Of a stretch of DNA of 64,000 nucleotides, positions 1 to 8,222 are shown piece after piece. Both the position numbers and the translations under genes were made by a program. The stretch comes from Sneathiella sp. (GTDB lineage: Bacteria > Pseudomonadota > Alphaproteobacteria > Sneathiellales > Sneathiellaceae): positions 9,275-73,274 of the forward strand of contig NZ_NZMB01000016.1 in NCBI RefSeq assembly GCF_002694385.1, written 5' to 3'. Under the pieces are notes generated by a model, which saw only the letters and a program-made list of their open reading frames with translations, made no database searches and was not told where the DNA came from. The first letter of the stretch is position 1. Each line of letters begins with the position of its first letter.

Positions 1-662
1 CCCAGGCCGGGCCGGAAATCGGCGTCGCCTCCACCAAGGCCTTCACCTGCCAGCTTGTGACGCTGGCCTGTATTGCCATTGACGCGGGGGTGAAGCGCGG
101 CGTCATCAACCATGCGGAGGAGGCGCGGCTTTGCAAGGCGCTGGCCGAAGTCCCGGCGCGGGCGGCTGAAATCCTCGATAGTGACGAAAATATCCGCGGC
201 CTTGCCGAGGAAATATTCGAGGCCCGCGACGTGCTCTATATCGGTCGCGGCACGGGCTATCCCATTGCCCTTGAAGGCGCGCTTAAATTAAAGGAAATCT
301 CCTACATCCATGCGGAAGGCTATGCCGCGGGAGAGCTCAAGCACGGACCCATCGCGCTGATTGACGAGCTGGTGCCGGTGATCGTGGTCGCGCCAAGCGA
401 TCCCTATTTCGAGAAAACCGCGTCCAACATGCAGGAGGTGATGGCGCGGAATGCGCGGGTGATCTTCCTCTCCGACGCCGCCGGGATCAAGCAGCTTGGC
501 GATCGCGCGCTCGGCTCTATCGAACTGCCCGCCGTCGATCCGTTCGTCGCGCCGATCCTCTATGCGATCCCGGTGCAGATCCTCGCCTATCACGTCGCGG
601 TTCTGAAAGGCACCGACGTCGATCAGCCCCGCAACCTCGCCAAATCCGTGACGGTGGAGTAG
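1..662 (+). CDS. glmS: Glutamine-fructose-6-phosphate aminotransferase, C-terminal part (5' end outside window)
   Basis: GlmS makes glucosamine-6-phosphate from fructose-6-phosphate and glutamine, the entry step to peptidoglycan and lipopolysaccharide amino sugars in the cytoplasm. The frame is open from base 3, before the GTG used in the ORF track, and begins with the isomerase-domain motif EIGVASTKAFT. It continues through the second SIS domain (GRGTGYPIALEGALKLKE, then the HAEGYAAGELKHGP loop) and ends with the family's characteristic tail PRNLAKSVTVE. About 220 residues of a protein normally near 605 are present; the glutaminase domain lies to the left. The last 26 bases of the coding region belong to a 34-bp direct repeat found again at 1032, so this 3' end may have been supplied by an integrated element. 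Identity is certain. Confidence 0.97.
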   Translation, partial: QAGPEIGVASTKAFTCQLVTLACIAIDAGVKRGVINHAEEARLCKALAEVPARAAEILDSDENIRGLAEEIFEARDVLYIGRGTGYPIALEGALKLKEISYIHAEGYAAGELKHGPIALIDELVPVIVVAPSDPYFEKTASNMQEVMARNARVIFLSDAAGIKQLGDRALGSIELPAVDPFVAPILYAIPVQILAYHVAVLKGTDVDQPRNLAKSVTVE

Positions 663-670
663 GGGTTACT
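637..670 (+). repeat. 34-bp direct repeat, left copy (glmS 3' end; att-like)
   Basis: The bases from the AKSVTVE-stop codons of glmS through the short spacer are repeated at 1032-1065 with a single mismatch (GTG versus GTC). The mismatch is synonymous: both copies encode AKSVTVE followed by a stop. This pattern is expected when an integrative element carries its own copy of a gene's 3' end and restores the gene on insertion. It is unlike Tn7, which leaves a 5-bp target duplication downstream of glmS. Confidence 0.85.
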
Positions 671-1031
671 AGTAAGGAAAATATCAATTAATTCTTTTAA
701 AGTGCGGATTATTTCCGCCATCTTTGTTATTTAACAGTTCAACGATTTTTCCGAGCCGTTCATTGATTGTTATCAAGGTAGCCAAAACCCCTATAGAAAG
801 TATATAGATTATGGCAACGCCACCTACTATTGAGAGTAGTGTTACAAGGTCTGTATTCGTAACGGATAGATTATTCCAAAGCAAAAGAACACCAAACAGG
901 GCCAAGACGTGAAGGATATTTAACATAGTTCCAAAAATATTCGATATCCAACTATTCATACTTGTTAGCTCCTCAAAAAATAGTTTAAGAGAGCTGAATT
1001 TACTATTTTTAATTGCCTAATTCTATATAAT
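671..1031. mobile_element. AT-rich insert between glmS 3'-end repeats (remnant of an integrative element?)
   Basis: This 361-bp segment lies between the two 34-bp repeats. It is strongly AT-rich: a hand count of 721-780 gives 20 G+C in 60, against well over half in neighbouring genes. It carries one plausible gene, a 91-residue membrane protein on the minus strand. No recombinase, terminal inverted repeats or transposase are visible, so it is either a decayed island or a very small element moved by a recombinase encoded elsewhere. That it was mobile is inferred from the repeats. Confidence 0.6.
684..959 (-). CDS. Small hypothetical membrane protein inside the glmS-linked insert
   Basis: A 91-residue protein of unknown function. 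Two hydrophobic segments are visible, at about residues 12-29 and 40-66, joined by a short polar loop. A charged, asparagine-rich tail follows (INERLGKIVELLNNKDG). A good ribosome-binding site, GAGGAG, lies about ten bases upstream of the ATG, which supports translation. Codon use is AT-rich, unlike glmS and the following genes, consistent with transfer. The protein is the only cargo between the two glmS-end repeats. I recognise no family; a role in stabilising the element or in defence is possible but unsupported. Confidence 0.6.
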   Translation of the reverse strand: MNSWISNIFGTMLNILHVLALFGVLLLWNNLSVTNTDLVTLLSIVGGVAIIYILSIGVLATLITINERLGKIVELLNNKDGGNNPHFKRIN

Positions 1032-1065
1032 TCGCCAAATCCGTCACGGTGGAGTAGGGGTTACT
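1032..1065 (+). repeat. 34-bp direct repeat, right copy (duplicate of glmS 3' end)
   Basis: This is the second copy of the glmS-end repeat, 33 of 34 bases identical to 637-670. Its last bases include the TAA stop (read on the minus strand) of the next gene. The ancestral arrangement was therefore glmS and that gene converging with only a few bases between their stop codons, and the insert split that junction. This copy is probably the original chromosomal glmS 3' end. Confidence 0.85.
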
Positions 1066-1633
1066 CCTTGCATTCAGGTGGGGCGACGGACTTCTGACAG
1101 TCGATAAAATGGGACAGGCCGTCCATCGCCTTGTCCCAGAAACTTTTCGCCGCCTCCTCTGTTCCTTGAGGTGCGACAAGCCAGGCAAGGAGGAGCAGAA
1201 TACACCCAATGAACACTCCCCAGATCGCCGTTGACAGCCATGACCGCATGCCAATCAAAAGCCAGCTTGTGAAGCGTTGGCCCAAGCCGCGCTTTTGCCC
1301 GACCAGCTTATCAAGATCACGAACAGCCTGGCCGATTTCCTGATGTTCCTGAAGGAATTTGCGGCGTGCCTCTTCCAGTGTTGCGTCCTGCATCGCCTGA
1401 AGAAAGTCTTGCAGTCGTTTCGCGCCGCCCTCTTTGAAAACCTTGATATTTTCCGGATCGGTCGCGACGGTATCCTGATATTTGCGCAGCTTGATGGCAA
1501 TTTCGTCGTCAGAATCGCCGGTTTGTTTCAGATATTCGGCGCGCTTCCGCTTTTCATGTTTATAGAACAGATAGGCAAACTGGCCGGAAATATCTTCTTC
1601 ATCCTGAACAAGGGTATCATAAATCCATGCCAT
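1061..1633 (-). CDS. Hypothetical protein with C-terminal membrane anchor
   Basis: A 190-residue protein I do not recognise. The first 120 or so residues are charged and probably helical (for example YLFYKHEKRKRAEYLKQ and LQAMQDATLEEARRKFLQEH). One strong transmembrane segment follows at about residues 133-153 (STAIWGVFIGCILLLLAWLV). The tail ends in ECKE with two cysteines and may lie outside the membrane. It points toward glmS, its stop codon lies inside the right copy of the glmS-end repeat, and a 63-residue gene sits just upstream on the same strand, so the two may share a transcript. The reading frame is intact and GC-rich like the core genome. Confidence 0.75.
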   Translation of the reverse strand: MAWIYDTLVQDEEDISGQFAYLFYKHEKRKRAEYLKQTGDSDDEIAIKLRKYQDTVATDPENIKVFKEGGAKRLQDFLQAMQDATLEEARRKFLQEHQEIGQAVRDLDKLVGQKRGLGQRFTSWLLIGMRSWLSTAIWGVFIGCILLLLAWLVAPQGTEEAAKSFWDKAMDGLSHFIDCQKSVAPPECKE

Positions 1634-1680
1634 GGGTTAAAAGCGCCCCCCAACGCTTTGCAGAACAGAGCCGGGCGGTT

Positions 1681-1872
1681 CTATTCCTTGTTCTTGGCGG
1701 CTGTTTTGGATGCCGGAGTGACTTCCTCATCGGCCTGTTCAGCCGGCGGCCAGCCGTCGATTCCTTTGACATGAACATGCGGTAGATTTCCGAAAAGATT
1801 GTACCGTTTGAACCTGTCGATAATCTTCTGACGTTCCTTTTTCGTCAGGATCAGGGCTTCTGTCTTTGACAT
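1681..1872 (-). CDS. Small hypothetical protein
   Basis: The ORF track extends this frame to 99 residues, but the start I prefer is the internal ATG beginning MSKTEALILTKKERQ, giving 63 residues. It has a clear GAGGAAG ribosome-binding site just upstream, and the extra N-terminal residues of the longer version look non-coding. The protein is basic in its first half and alanine/acid-rich at the end (EEVTPASKTAAKNKE), with no membrane segment. It lies 47 bases upstream of the 190-residue anchored protein on the same strand, so the pair may be co-transcribed. No family is recognised. Confidence 0.6.
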   Translation of the reverse strand: MSKTEALILTKKERQKIIDRFKRYNLFGNLPHVHVKGIDGWPPAEQADEEVTPASKTAAKNKE

Positions 1873-2045
1873 GTCTTCCTCGCAATCAGACATAACCGGG
1901 GCTATTCTACACCAGATTGCCGATCCGGAATATAAAAAACACGCGGTTTCGAACGCCGGGCGGGTGGGCTCTCTGCCCATATGATGGGATAGCCATCCAT
2001 CCTATAATATGGGAAGAATTCCAGGCCGATCAACGTCCGGCGCGG

Positions 2046-3281
2046 CTATTCCGCCGCAATGCGGGCGCCGCCGATGCCCTTTTCCTCCACCTCATGGATA
2101 TAATCGCGGGTCAGCGGCAGATCGGTCAGGCGTTTCGCCAGCTGGATCTGGAACACCATCAGGCCGCTGTTGCGGAACGACACTTCGCTCGCCGAGAGAT
2201 AATAGTCCCACATGCGGCAGAAACGGTCGTCATACATCTCCCGCACCTTGTCGATATTGGCGTGGAAGCGCTGCCGCCAGGCGCGCAGGGTCTCGGCATA
2301 ATGTACGCGCAAAATCTCCACATCGGTGACATAGAGCCCGGCCTTTTCGATGGCGGGCATCACCTGCGACAGCGACGGGATATAGCCGCCGGGGAAAATA
2401 TATTTTTCGATCCACGCATTGGTGGGCGCGGGTACATCTGCGGCGCCGATGCTATGCAGCAGCGCCACCCCGTCATCGGTGAGGATATCCTTCACCTTGC
2501 GGAAAAATTTCCCGTAATGGGGCGCGCCCACATGTTCGAACATGCCGACGGAGACAATGCGGTCGAATTTCTCGCCGACATCGCGGTAATCGGTCAGGCG
2601 GTAATCGACCCGCTCGCCAAGGCCCATTTCCGCCGCTTTCTGCCGGGCGTAGGCATGCTGGTTCGTGGACAGGGTGACACCGGTGACATTGACATCGGCA
2701 TGTTCGGCCAGAAACCGCGCCATACCGCCCCAGCCGCAGCCGATATCGAGCACTTTCTGCCCCGGTTTCAGCGCCAGCTTGGCCGCGATATGCGCCATTT
2801 TCTGTTGCTGTGCCTGATCGATGCTGTCATCGGGCGTCTTGAAATAGGCGCAGGAATATTGCCGGTTCTTATCCAGAAACAACTCGTAAAACTCATCGCC
2901 AAGATCGTAATGATGGGCGACATTGCGGCGTGAGCGGCTCTTCGGGTTGAACTGTTTGAAGAACCAGTAGAAACGATAGAGAAAATCCCCAAAACTGGCG
3001 AGAGGATGACGCGACCCCCAGCCGAGATTACGGGTGAACAGATCCAGCAGATCATAGATATCGCCGCCTTCAACACTGATGTCCCCCTCCATATAGGCTT
3101 CGCCGAGATAGAGTTTGGGATAAAGCGCGAGCTTGTTTTCCACCGCTTTTGAATGCAGGCGCAGGGTGAGGGCGGGTCCCTCCGTCCGGCCTTTGAAATA
3201 ATGCTCCTTGCCGTCCGCATCGAAAACCGTCAGCGTACCCTGGGTGATGAGGCGTTTGAGCAGTTGCGACAACAGGAACAT
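2046..3281 (-). CDS. cfa: Cyclopropane-fatty-acyl-phospholipid synthase
   Basis: Transfers a methylene group from S-adenosylmethionine to unsaturated acyl chains of membrane phospholipids, usually at entry to stationary phase or under acid or osmotic stress. The 411-residue length fits the family. The SAM-binding motif VLDIGCGWGGMARFLAEH is seen at about residues 180-197, followed by SVGMFEHVG and the C-terminal motif region ending near FQIQLAKRLTDLPLTRDY. The N-terminal lipid-binding region (LYLGEAYMEGDISVEGGDIYDLL) is also typical. The ATG has an AAAGGAG ribosome-binding site. It is transcribed alone, with a 316-base gap upstream, and shows nothing unusual. Confidence 0.95.
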   Translation of the reverse strand: MFLLSQLLKRLITQGTLTVFDADGKEHYFKGRTEGPALTLRLHSKAVENKLALYPKLYLGEAYMEGDISVEGGDIYDLLDLFTRNLGWGSRHPLASFGDFLYRFYWFFKQFNPKSRSRRNVAHHYDLGDEFYELFLDKNRQYSCAYFKTPDDSIDQAQQQKMAHIAAKLALKPGQKVLDIGCGWGGMARFLAEHADVNVTGVTLSTNQHAYARQKAAEMGLGERVDYRLTDYRDVGEKFDRIVSVGMFEHVGAPHYGKFFRKVKDILTDDGVALLHSIGAADVPAPTNAWIEKYIFPGGYIPSLSQVMPAIEKAGLYVTDVEILRVHYAETLRAWRQRFHANIDKVREMYDDRFCRMWDYYLSASEVSFRNSGLMVFQIQLAKRLTDLPLTRDYIHEVEEKGIGGARIAAE

Positions 3282-3597
3282 CCGAACTCCTTTCAGCTTG
3301 CGAGCCGAAGCAGTTTCGTCTCCGGTTATCCGAAATGACCGGAGGCGTCGAACGGGAGGGCAGTCAAACGTCCCGGGAGGGGCGCCGTTGCGTTTGAATT
3401 TACCCGGGCCACAGCAGAATTGCGTGAACCGGGATCAGCCTGCCGACGTTCGTCTTCAACTCATGCAAATTCAAACATTAGATAATTCTGGATCGTGATT
3501 CGCGCAAAATCAAGCCCCTTTTTCCAATGCCGGAGCGAAAAGGGGCCTGAAAACAGCGGTTTCCCGGTCAAGGCTGCCGGATCCGGGACAGGGAAGA
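3282..3597. other. Intergenic region upstream of cfa
   Basis: A 316-base gap holding the cfa leader and the end of the PAS-protein transcript. Besides the terminator at 3514-3546, a 7-bp inverted repeat (CTCCGGT / ACCGGAG, 3320-3344) would form a hairpin in the cfa leader. No convincing promoter elements or extra gene were found. Confidence 0.5.
3514..3546 (-). terminator. Rho-independent-like terminator after the PAS-domain gene
   Basis: A near-perfect stem, GCCCCTTTT paired with AAAAGGGGC, with a loop of about a dozen bases. On the minus strand it is followed by TTGATTTTG. It lies about 50 bases past the stop codon of the PAS-domain gene, which reads toward it. Confidence 0.55.
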
Positions 3598-4095
3598 TCA
3601 GTCGATCAGGGAAATGGCGCCAAGGATAAAGCGCACGTCCCCCGCCTCATCCAGAAGCGGGCAATCGACGCTTTCAAATTCCTGACCGGTGGTGCCCTGC
3701 ACCTCGGCAAAGCCGCAGCAGCGGCGGCAGTGACGACTTTCGACGACACTGTCGAGATACGCGGCGAGACGGCGCAATTCCGGCAACGGGCTGGTGCGGG
3801 TGATGTCATGCCCGCGCAAGGAGACGCCAATAAGCGTCACCACGCCTTCGCCGTTCAGGCGACGCTGATAATGGCCCGGCGCGGCTACTTCATTCAGATA
3901 GAGGGACGGGGCAATGCTCCAGTGCTCAGTGATATCAAAATCGCTGCGGCGCGGCAGCGCGGGCTGATACCCGGCCCACCAGTCATACAGCCGCCGCACC
4001 GGCTGAGTGCGGAAATCATCTGCGGATGTCACCTCAAGACGGATAATTTTTCTGAAATTGTCCGACCGAGCCTCCTCCTCCACCTGTTCCGTCAT
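3598..4095 (-). CDS. PAS domain-containing protein (alphaproteobacterial PAS_5 type)
   Basis: A 165-residue protein resembling the stand-alone single-PAS proteins common in alphaproteobacteria. Visible family marks are the opening RRLYDWWAGYQ after a charged N-terminus, the segment VTLIGVSLRGHDITRTSPLPEL, and a conserved tail EFESVDCPLLDEAG. A CRRCCG cysteine cluster at about residues 123-128 is notable and could bind metal or sense redox state. There is no output domain, so signalling, if any, must go through a partner. A ribosome-binding site (AGAGGGAA) precedes the ATG. It sits between cfa and a metal transporter on the same strand; function is unknown. Confidence 0.75.
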   Translation of the reverse strand: MTEQVEEEARSDNFRKIIRLEVTSADDFRTQPVRRLYDWWAGYQPALPRRSDFDITEHWSIAPSLYLNEVAAPGHYQRRLNGEGVVTLIGVSLRGHDITRTSPLPELRRLAAYLDSVVESRHCRRCCGFAEVQGTTGQEFESVDCPLLDEAGDVRFILGAISLID

Positions 4096-4130
4096 CCGCG
4101 TTCCCTCTGTTTTATGGCGCTGTTACAGCC

Positions 4131-5078
4131 CTATTTTTTGTAAATATCTTCCGACGATGTTGCCTGTTTGTGGGCGCTGAGGCTCTGCGCCTCGATAAAG
4201 ACGCGGCGGATGTCCGGAAATTCCGTCTTGATGCGCCGCTCCAGATCGCTGATGGTCTGCTCCACCTCGGCGGCGGTAAGGGGATCGGCGAAATCAAGGC
4301 TGAGGTTAACCAGTATATCCTTCGGCCCCAGATGCATGGTCAGCAGCTCATTGAGATTTTCGATCCGCGGATCGCGGGCGACCAGCGCGCGCACGCCCTC
4401 CCGCACCACGGGTCCCGCACTCTCCCCGATCAGCAGCCCCTTGCATTCGATGGCGAGCAGTACGGCAACACTGGCGAGAATGGCCGCGATAACCACGGAG
4501 GCCACGCCGTCCAGTTCCGGAATGCCGAGACGCTGGGCAAGGAAAATCCCGATCAGCGCCGCAATCAGGCCCAGCATGGCGGCCGTATCCTCGAACAGGA
4601 TGGTAAAGACGGTGGGGTCCTTGCTCTGGCGCACCGACTGCCAGATGCCGCGTTTGCCAATGCCGCGCTTGAATTCCAGCCAGGCGACGGTCCAGGCCCA
4701 GCCTTCAAAAATAATGGCAAGGCCCAGCACCACATAATTCCAGGTGGGATCGGTGATCGGCTCCGGATGGGCGATATGCTTGATCCCTTCATACAGGGAG
4801 ATCCCGGCGCCGAGCGCGAAGATCAGGATGGCGACGACAAAAGCCCAGAAATACAGCTCCATCCCGTAGCCGAACGGATGAATCGCATCGGCCCGCTTTT
4901 CCGCGCGTTTGAGCCCGTGCAGCATGAGAATCTGGTTGCCGGTATCGACTAGCGAATGCACGCCTTCAGACAACATCGCCGAAGAGCCGGTGAAAAAAGC
5001 GGCGGTGAATTTGGAGACGGCAATCAGGGAATTGCCGATCAGCGCCGCGTAGATAACCTTCTTGGAACCGCTCGCCAT
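4131..5078 (-). CDS. Cation diffusion facilitator family transporter
   Basis: An inner-membrane divalent-metal/proton antiporter of the CDF family (typically Zn, Fe, Mn, Co or Cd efflux). The 315 residues contain about six transmembrane helices in the first 200. The metal-site helices carry EGVHSLVDTGNQ (the HxxxD pattern) and, later, DTAAMLGLIAALIG. The cytoplasmic ferredoxin-like C-terminal domain covers roughly residues 210-300. An extended loop with KRAEKRADAIHPFGYGMELYFW is typical of the subgroup. A strong GAGGGG ribosome-binding site precedes the ATG. The metal cannot be predicted from sequence. The gene is divergent from gabD across a 214-base spacer that must hold both promoters. Confidence 0.9.
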   Translation of the reverse strand: MASGSKKVIYAALIGNSLIAVSKFTAAFFTGSSAMLSEGVHSLVDTGNQILMLHGLKRAEKRADAIHPFGYGMELYFWAFVVAILIFALGAGISLYEGIKHIAHPEPITDPTWNYVVLGLAIIFEGWAWTVAWLEFKRGIGKRGIWQSVRQSKDPTVFTILFEDTAAMLGLIAALIGIFLAQRLGIPELDGVASVVIAAILASVAVLLAIECKGLLIGESAGPVVREGVRALVARDPRIENLNELLTMHLGPKDILVNLSLDFADPLTAAEVEQTISDLERRIKTEFPDIRRVFIEAQSLSAHKQATSSEDIYKK

Positions 5079-5292
5079 CTTTTTCCCCTCATCAACTTTT
5101 TTATCGGCGTCAATTTGATCTTCACCAACTTCAATTGTAAAATCAAGCGGCCATTCGCGGGCAATGATTGACTATTGACCTTTCTGTCCTAAACTCCAAA
5201 TCCCCCACAAGGGGAAAAGCCGAGGGCGGCAATCCGCTTCTCGCGTGCCTTTAATTCAGACATTTCAGACCATAGAACCCAAGGAGGGCGTC

Positions 5293-6774
5293 ATGCTCGA
5301 CAAGACCACAAACCCGCTTAACCTGAAAGATCCCGATCTCCTCCGGATGCAGGGGCTTGTGGGCGGCAAATGGTGCGATGCGGATAGCGGCGCAACCCTT
5401 GAGGTGACCAACCCCGCCACGGGGGAGGTGATCGGCACCGCTCCGAAAATGGGACAGGCGGAAACCCGCCGCGCCATTGAAGCGGCAAAGAAGGCCATGC
5501 CCGGCTGGGCCGGCAAAACGGCCAAGGAGCGGGCTGTCATTCTTCGTAAATGGCATGATCTGATGCTGGAAAATACGGATGATCTCGCCCGCATCATGAC
5601 CATTGAAATGGGCAAGCCGCTGGCCGAGGCAAAGGGGGAGGTGGCCTATGGCGCGTCTTTCATCGAATGGTTCGCCGAAGAGGGCAAGCGCCTCTATGGC
5701 GACACCATCCCGGAGCATCAGAGCGACAAGCGGATCGTTGTCATCAAGCAGCCGATCGGCGTCACCGTCGCCATTACGCCGTGGAATTTCCCCATCGCCA
5801 TGATTACCCGAAAGGCCGCGCCTGCGCTTGCCGCCGGTTGCCCGATGGTGATCAAGCCTGCGGAGCTGACGCCTTATTCCGCCTTCGCCATCGCGGTGCT
5901 GGCGGAACGGGCAGGGATACCTGCCGGAATTTTGAGTGTCGTAACGGGGGAATCCTCGGAAATCGGCGGTGAGATGACCTCCAACCCCATCGTCGCCAAG
6001 CTGACCTTCACCGGCTCCACCCGGGTTGGCAAGCTGCTGATGGAAAAATGCGCCGCGACAGTCAAGAAAACCTCCATGGAGCTTGGCGGCAATGCGCCCT
6101 TCATCGTCTTCGATGACGCCAACCTTGATGAAGCGGTGGAGGCGGCCATCGCCTCCAAATACCGCAACTCGGGCCAGACCTGCGTCTGCGCCAATCGCCT
6201 GTATGTGCAGGATGGCATCCATGACGCCTTTGTTGAAAAGCTTGCCGCACGGGTGAAGTCGCTCAAAGTCGGCAATGGCCTCGATGACGGGGTGATGCAG
6301 GGCCCGCTGATCACCGAGGCGGCGGTTGAGAAGGTTGAGGCGCATATTAAAGATGCCGTGCAGAAAGGCGCGAAAGTGATCGTCGGCGGCGAGCGCCACA
6401 AGCTCGGCCACAGCTTTTTTGAACCCACCCTGCTGACCGGCGCAACACAGGACATGATTGTCGCGCGGGAGGAAACCTTCGGACCCATGGCCCCCGTCTT
6501 CAAATTCAAGGACGAGGCGGAGGTGATCCAAATGGCCAATGATACGGAATTCGGCCTTGCCGCCTATCTCTGCGCGCGGGATATCGGCCGCATCTGGCGG
6601 GTCGGCGAAGCGCTTGAATATGGCATTGTCGGCATCAATACGGGCATCATCTCGACGGAAGTCGCGCCCTTCGGCGGGGTCAAGCAATCGGGCATCGGGC
6701 GCGAGGGATCAAAATATGGCATTGATGATTACCTCGAGATTAAATACATGTGTATCGGCGGCATCAACAGCTAA
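5293..6774 (+). CDS. gabD: Succinate-semialdehyde dehydrogenase (NADP+)
   Basis: Oxidises succinate semialdehyde to succinate, the last step of GABA degradation feeding the TCA cycle. The aldehyde dehydrogenase signature MELGGNAPFIVFDDANLDEA holds the catalytic glutamate, and the cysteine motif NSGQTCVCANRL holds the nucleophile. The VTPWNFP-like ITPWNFPIAMITRK segment binds the cofactor. The frame opens earlier (MPLIQTF), but I chose the ATG at 5293 because a perfect AAGGAGG ribosome-binding site lies just upstream. That gives 493 residues, close to the usual length. No GABA transaminase is adjacent, so the exact substrate remains slightly open; the fit to the GabD group is strong (MQGLVGGKW, GREGSKYGIDDYLEIKY). 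Confidence 0.9.
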   Translation: MLDKTTNPLNLKDPDLLRMQGLVGGKWCDADSGATLEVTNPATGEVIGTAPKMGQAETRRAIEAAKKAMPGWAGKTAKERAVILRKWHDLMLENTDDLARIMTIEMGKPLAEAKGEVAYGASFIEWFAEEGKRLYGDTIPEHQSDKRIVVIKQPIGVTVAITPWNFPIAMITRKAAPALAAGCPMVIKPAELTPYSAFAIAVLAERAGIPAGILSVVTGESSEIGGEMTSNPIVAKLTFTGSTRVGKLLMEKCAATVKKTSMELGGNAPFIVFDDANLDEAVEAAIASKYRNSGQTCVCANRLYVQDGIHDAFVEKLAARVKSLKVGNGLDDGVMQGPLITEAAVEKVEAHIKDAVQKGAKVIVGGERHKLGHSFFEPTLLTGATQDMIVAREETFGPMAPVFKFKDEAEVIQMANDTEFGLAAYLCARDIGRIWRVGEALEYGIVGINTGIISTEVAPFGGVKQSGIGREGSKYGIDDYLEIKYMCIGGINS

Positions 6775-6840
6775 CGACGTCCGCCAGGGGCTGCGCCAAC
6801 CCGATGCCTGCCCGGCATCCGACCCAAGGGAAGTATAGAA

Positions 6841-8196
6841 GTGACATTTGATTACGATCTGTTTGTTATCGGCGCCGGATCCGGCGGCGTTCGCGCCTCG
6901 CGCATTTCCTCCAGCCTCGGCGCCCGCGTGGCCATCGCCGAGGAATATCGCGTCGGCGGCACCTGCGTCATCCGCGGTTGCGTGCCCAAAAAGCTGCTGG
7001 TCTATGCGAGCCATTTTTCCGAAGATTTCCATGACGCGGAAGGCTATGGCTGGACGGTGGGGGAGACCAGCCACTCCTGGCCGAAGCTGATCGCCAACAA
7101 GGACAAAGAGATCGACAGGCTGAACGGGATTTATCACAACATCCTGAAAAACAACAATGTCACGCTGTATAATGGCCGGGCGACGCTTCTTGACAAGAAC
7201 ACCGTCAAGGTCGGCGATCAGACCATCACGGCGAAATATATCCTGATCGCGACGGGCGGCACGCCGGTCATGCCCGATGTGCCCGGCATTGAACATGCCA
7301 TCTCCTCGAATGAGGCGTTTCATCTGGAAAGCTTCCCCAAACGGGTGATCGTGGTTGGCGGCGGCTATATCGCCGTGGAATTCGCCGGGATTTTCAATGG
7401 CCTCGGCGCAGAGGTGACGCAGCTTTACCGCAGCACGCAAATTTTGCGCGGCTTCGATGATGATGTGCGGAATTTCCTTGCCGCTGAAATCCAGAAGAAA
7501 GGGATCCAGCTGCGCACCAACGCCAATCCGGCGAAAATCGAGAAAACCGACAACGGATTGAAAGTCACACTGGAAGACGGTGATGTGCTGGAAGCCGATG
7601 CCATCATGTATGCCACGGGCCGGGCGCCGAATACGAAGGACATCGGCCTTGAGGAAGTGGGCGTTACGCTTAAAGAAAACGGCGCGGTCAAGGTGACGCC
7701 GGATTCGCAGACATCGGTGGACAATATCTATGCGGTCGGCGATGTCACGGACCGCATTGCGCTGACCCCCGTCGCCATTCACGAAGGCATGGCCTTCGCC
7801 GAGACGGTATTCGGCGGACGGCCGCGCGCAGCCGATCACGAAAATGTCCCCTCCGCCGTCTTTTCCCAGCCGCAGGTCGGCACCGTCGGGCTGACGGAGG
7901 CCGAGGCGCGGGAGAAATTCGGCGCGGTGGATATCTATAAATCCCAGTTCCGGCCGATGAAAATGACACTGACCGGCGGGACGGAGCAGGCGTTTGTCAA
8001 GCTGATTGTCGAGCCGAAATCGGACATCGTCGTCGGCGCGCATATCGTCGGTGGGGATGCGGCGGAAATCATTCAGGCCGTCGGCATTGCCCTTAAATGC
8101 AAGGCGACCAAGGCGCAGTTCGATGCGACCGTCGGCGTGCATCCGTCGCTGGCCGAGGAGATTGTTACCATGCGCGAGAAATATACCGGCGGCTGA
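6841..8196 (+). CDS. gor: Glutathione-disulfide reductase
   Basis: An NADPH-dependent flavoenzyme that keeps glutathione reduced in the cytoplasm. The N-terminal FAD motif is GAGSGGVRASR. The redox-active disulfide sits in GGTCVIRGCVPKKLLVYAS, and the NADPH-binding Rossmann motif is GGGYIAVEFAGIFNGLG at about residue 175. The C-terminal dimer-interface motif HPSLAEE holds the active-site histidine. The length of 451 residues matches the bacterial/plant type. The start is a GTG with a modest GGGAAG site upstream. It follows gabD by 66 bases without a visible terminator, so read-through is possible, and a hairpin lies after it. Confidence 0.95.
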   Translation: MTFDYDLFVIGAGSGGVRASRISSSLGARVAIAEEYRVGGTCVIRGCVPKKLLVYASHFSEDFHDAEGYGWTVGETSHSWPKLIANKDKEIDRLNGIYHNILKNNNVTLYNGRATLLDKNTVKVGDQTITAKYILIATGGTPVMPDVPGIEHAISSNEAFHLESFPKRVIVVGGGYIAVEFAGIFNGLGAEVTQLYRSTQILRGFDDDVRNFLAAEIQKKGIQLRTNANPAKIEKTDNGLKVTLEDGDVLEADAIMYATGRAPNTKDIGLEEVGVTLKENGAVKVTPDSQTSVDNIYAVGDVTDRIALTPVAIHEGMAFAETVFGGRPRAADHENVPSAVFSQPQVGTVGLTEAEAREKFGAVDIYKSQFRPMKMTLTGGTEQAFVKLIVEPKSDIVVGAHIVGGDAAEIIQAVGIALKCKATKAQFDATVGVHPSLAEEIVTMREKYTGG

Positions 8197-8222
8197 TCCG
8201 TCGCCCGCCGCCACATCAAAAC

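Noticed and set aside
637-1065. Tn7-type insertion downstream of glmS
   Set aside because: No Tn7 transposase genes or end repeats, and the flanking duplication is 34 bp within the glmS end, not 5 bp downstream.
2009-2933. Plus-strand ORFs (106 and 338 residues) opposite cfa
   Set aside because: They are shadows of cfa on the other strand, as cfa has full family motifs and a ribosome-binding site.
5251-6687. 478-residue minus-strand ORF opposite gabD
   Set aside because: Compositional shadow in a GC-rich gene; no recognisable domains, while gabD shows all aldehyde dehydrogenase motifs.
6709-8214. 501-residue minus-strand ORF opposite gor
   Set aside because: Antisense shadow with no family features.
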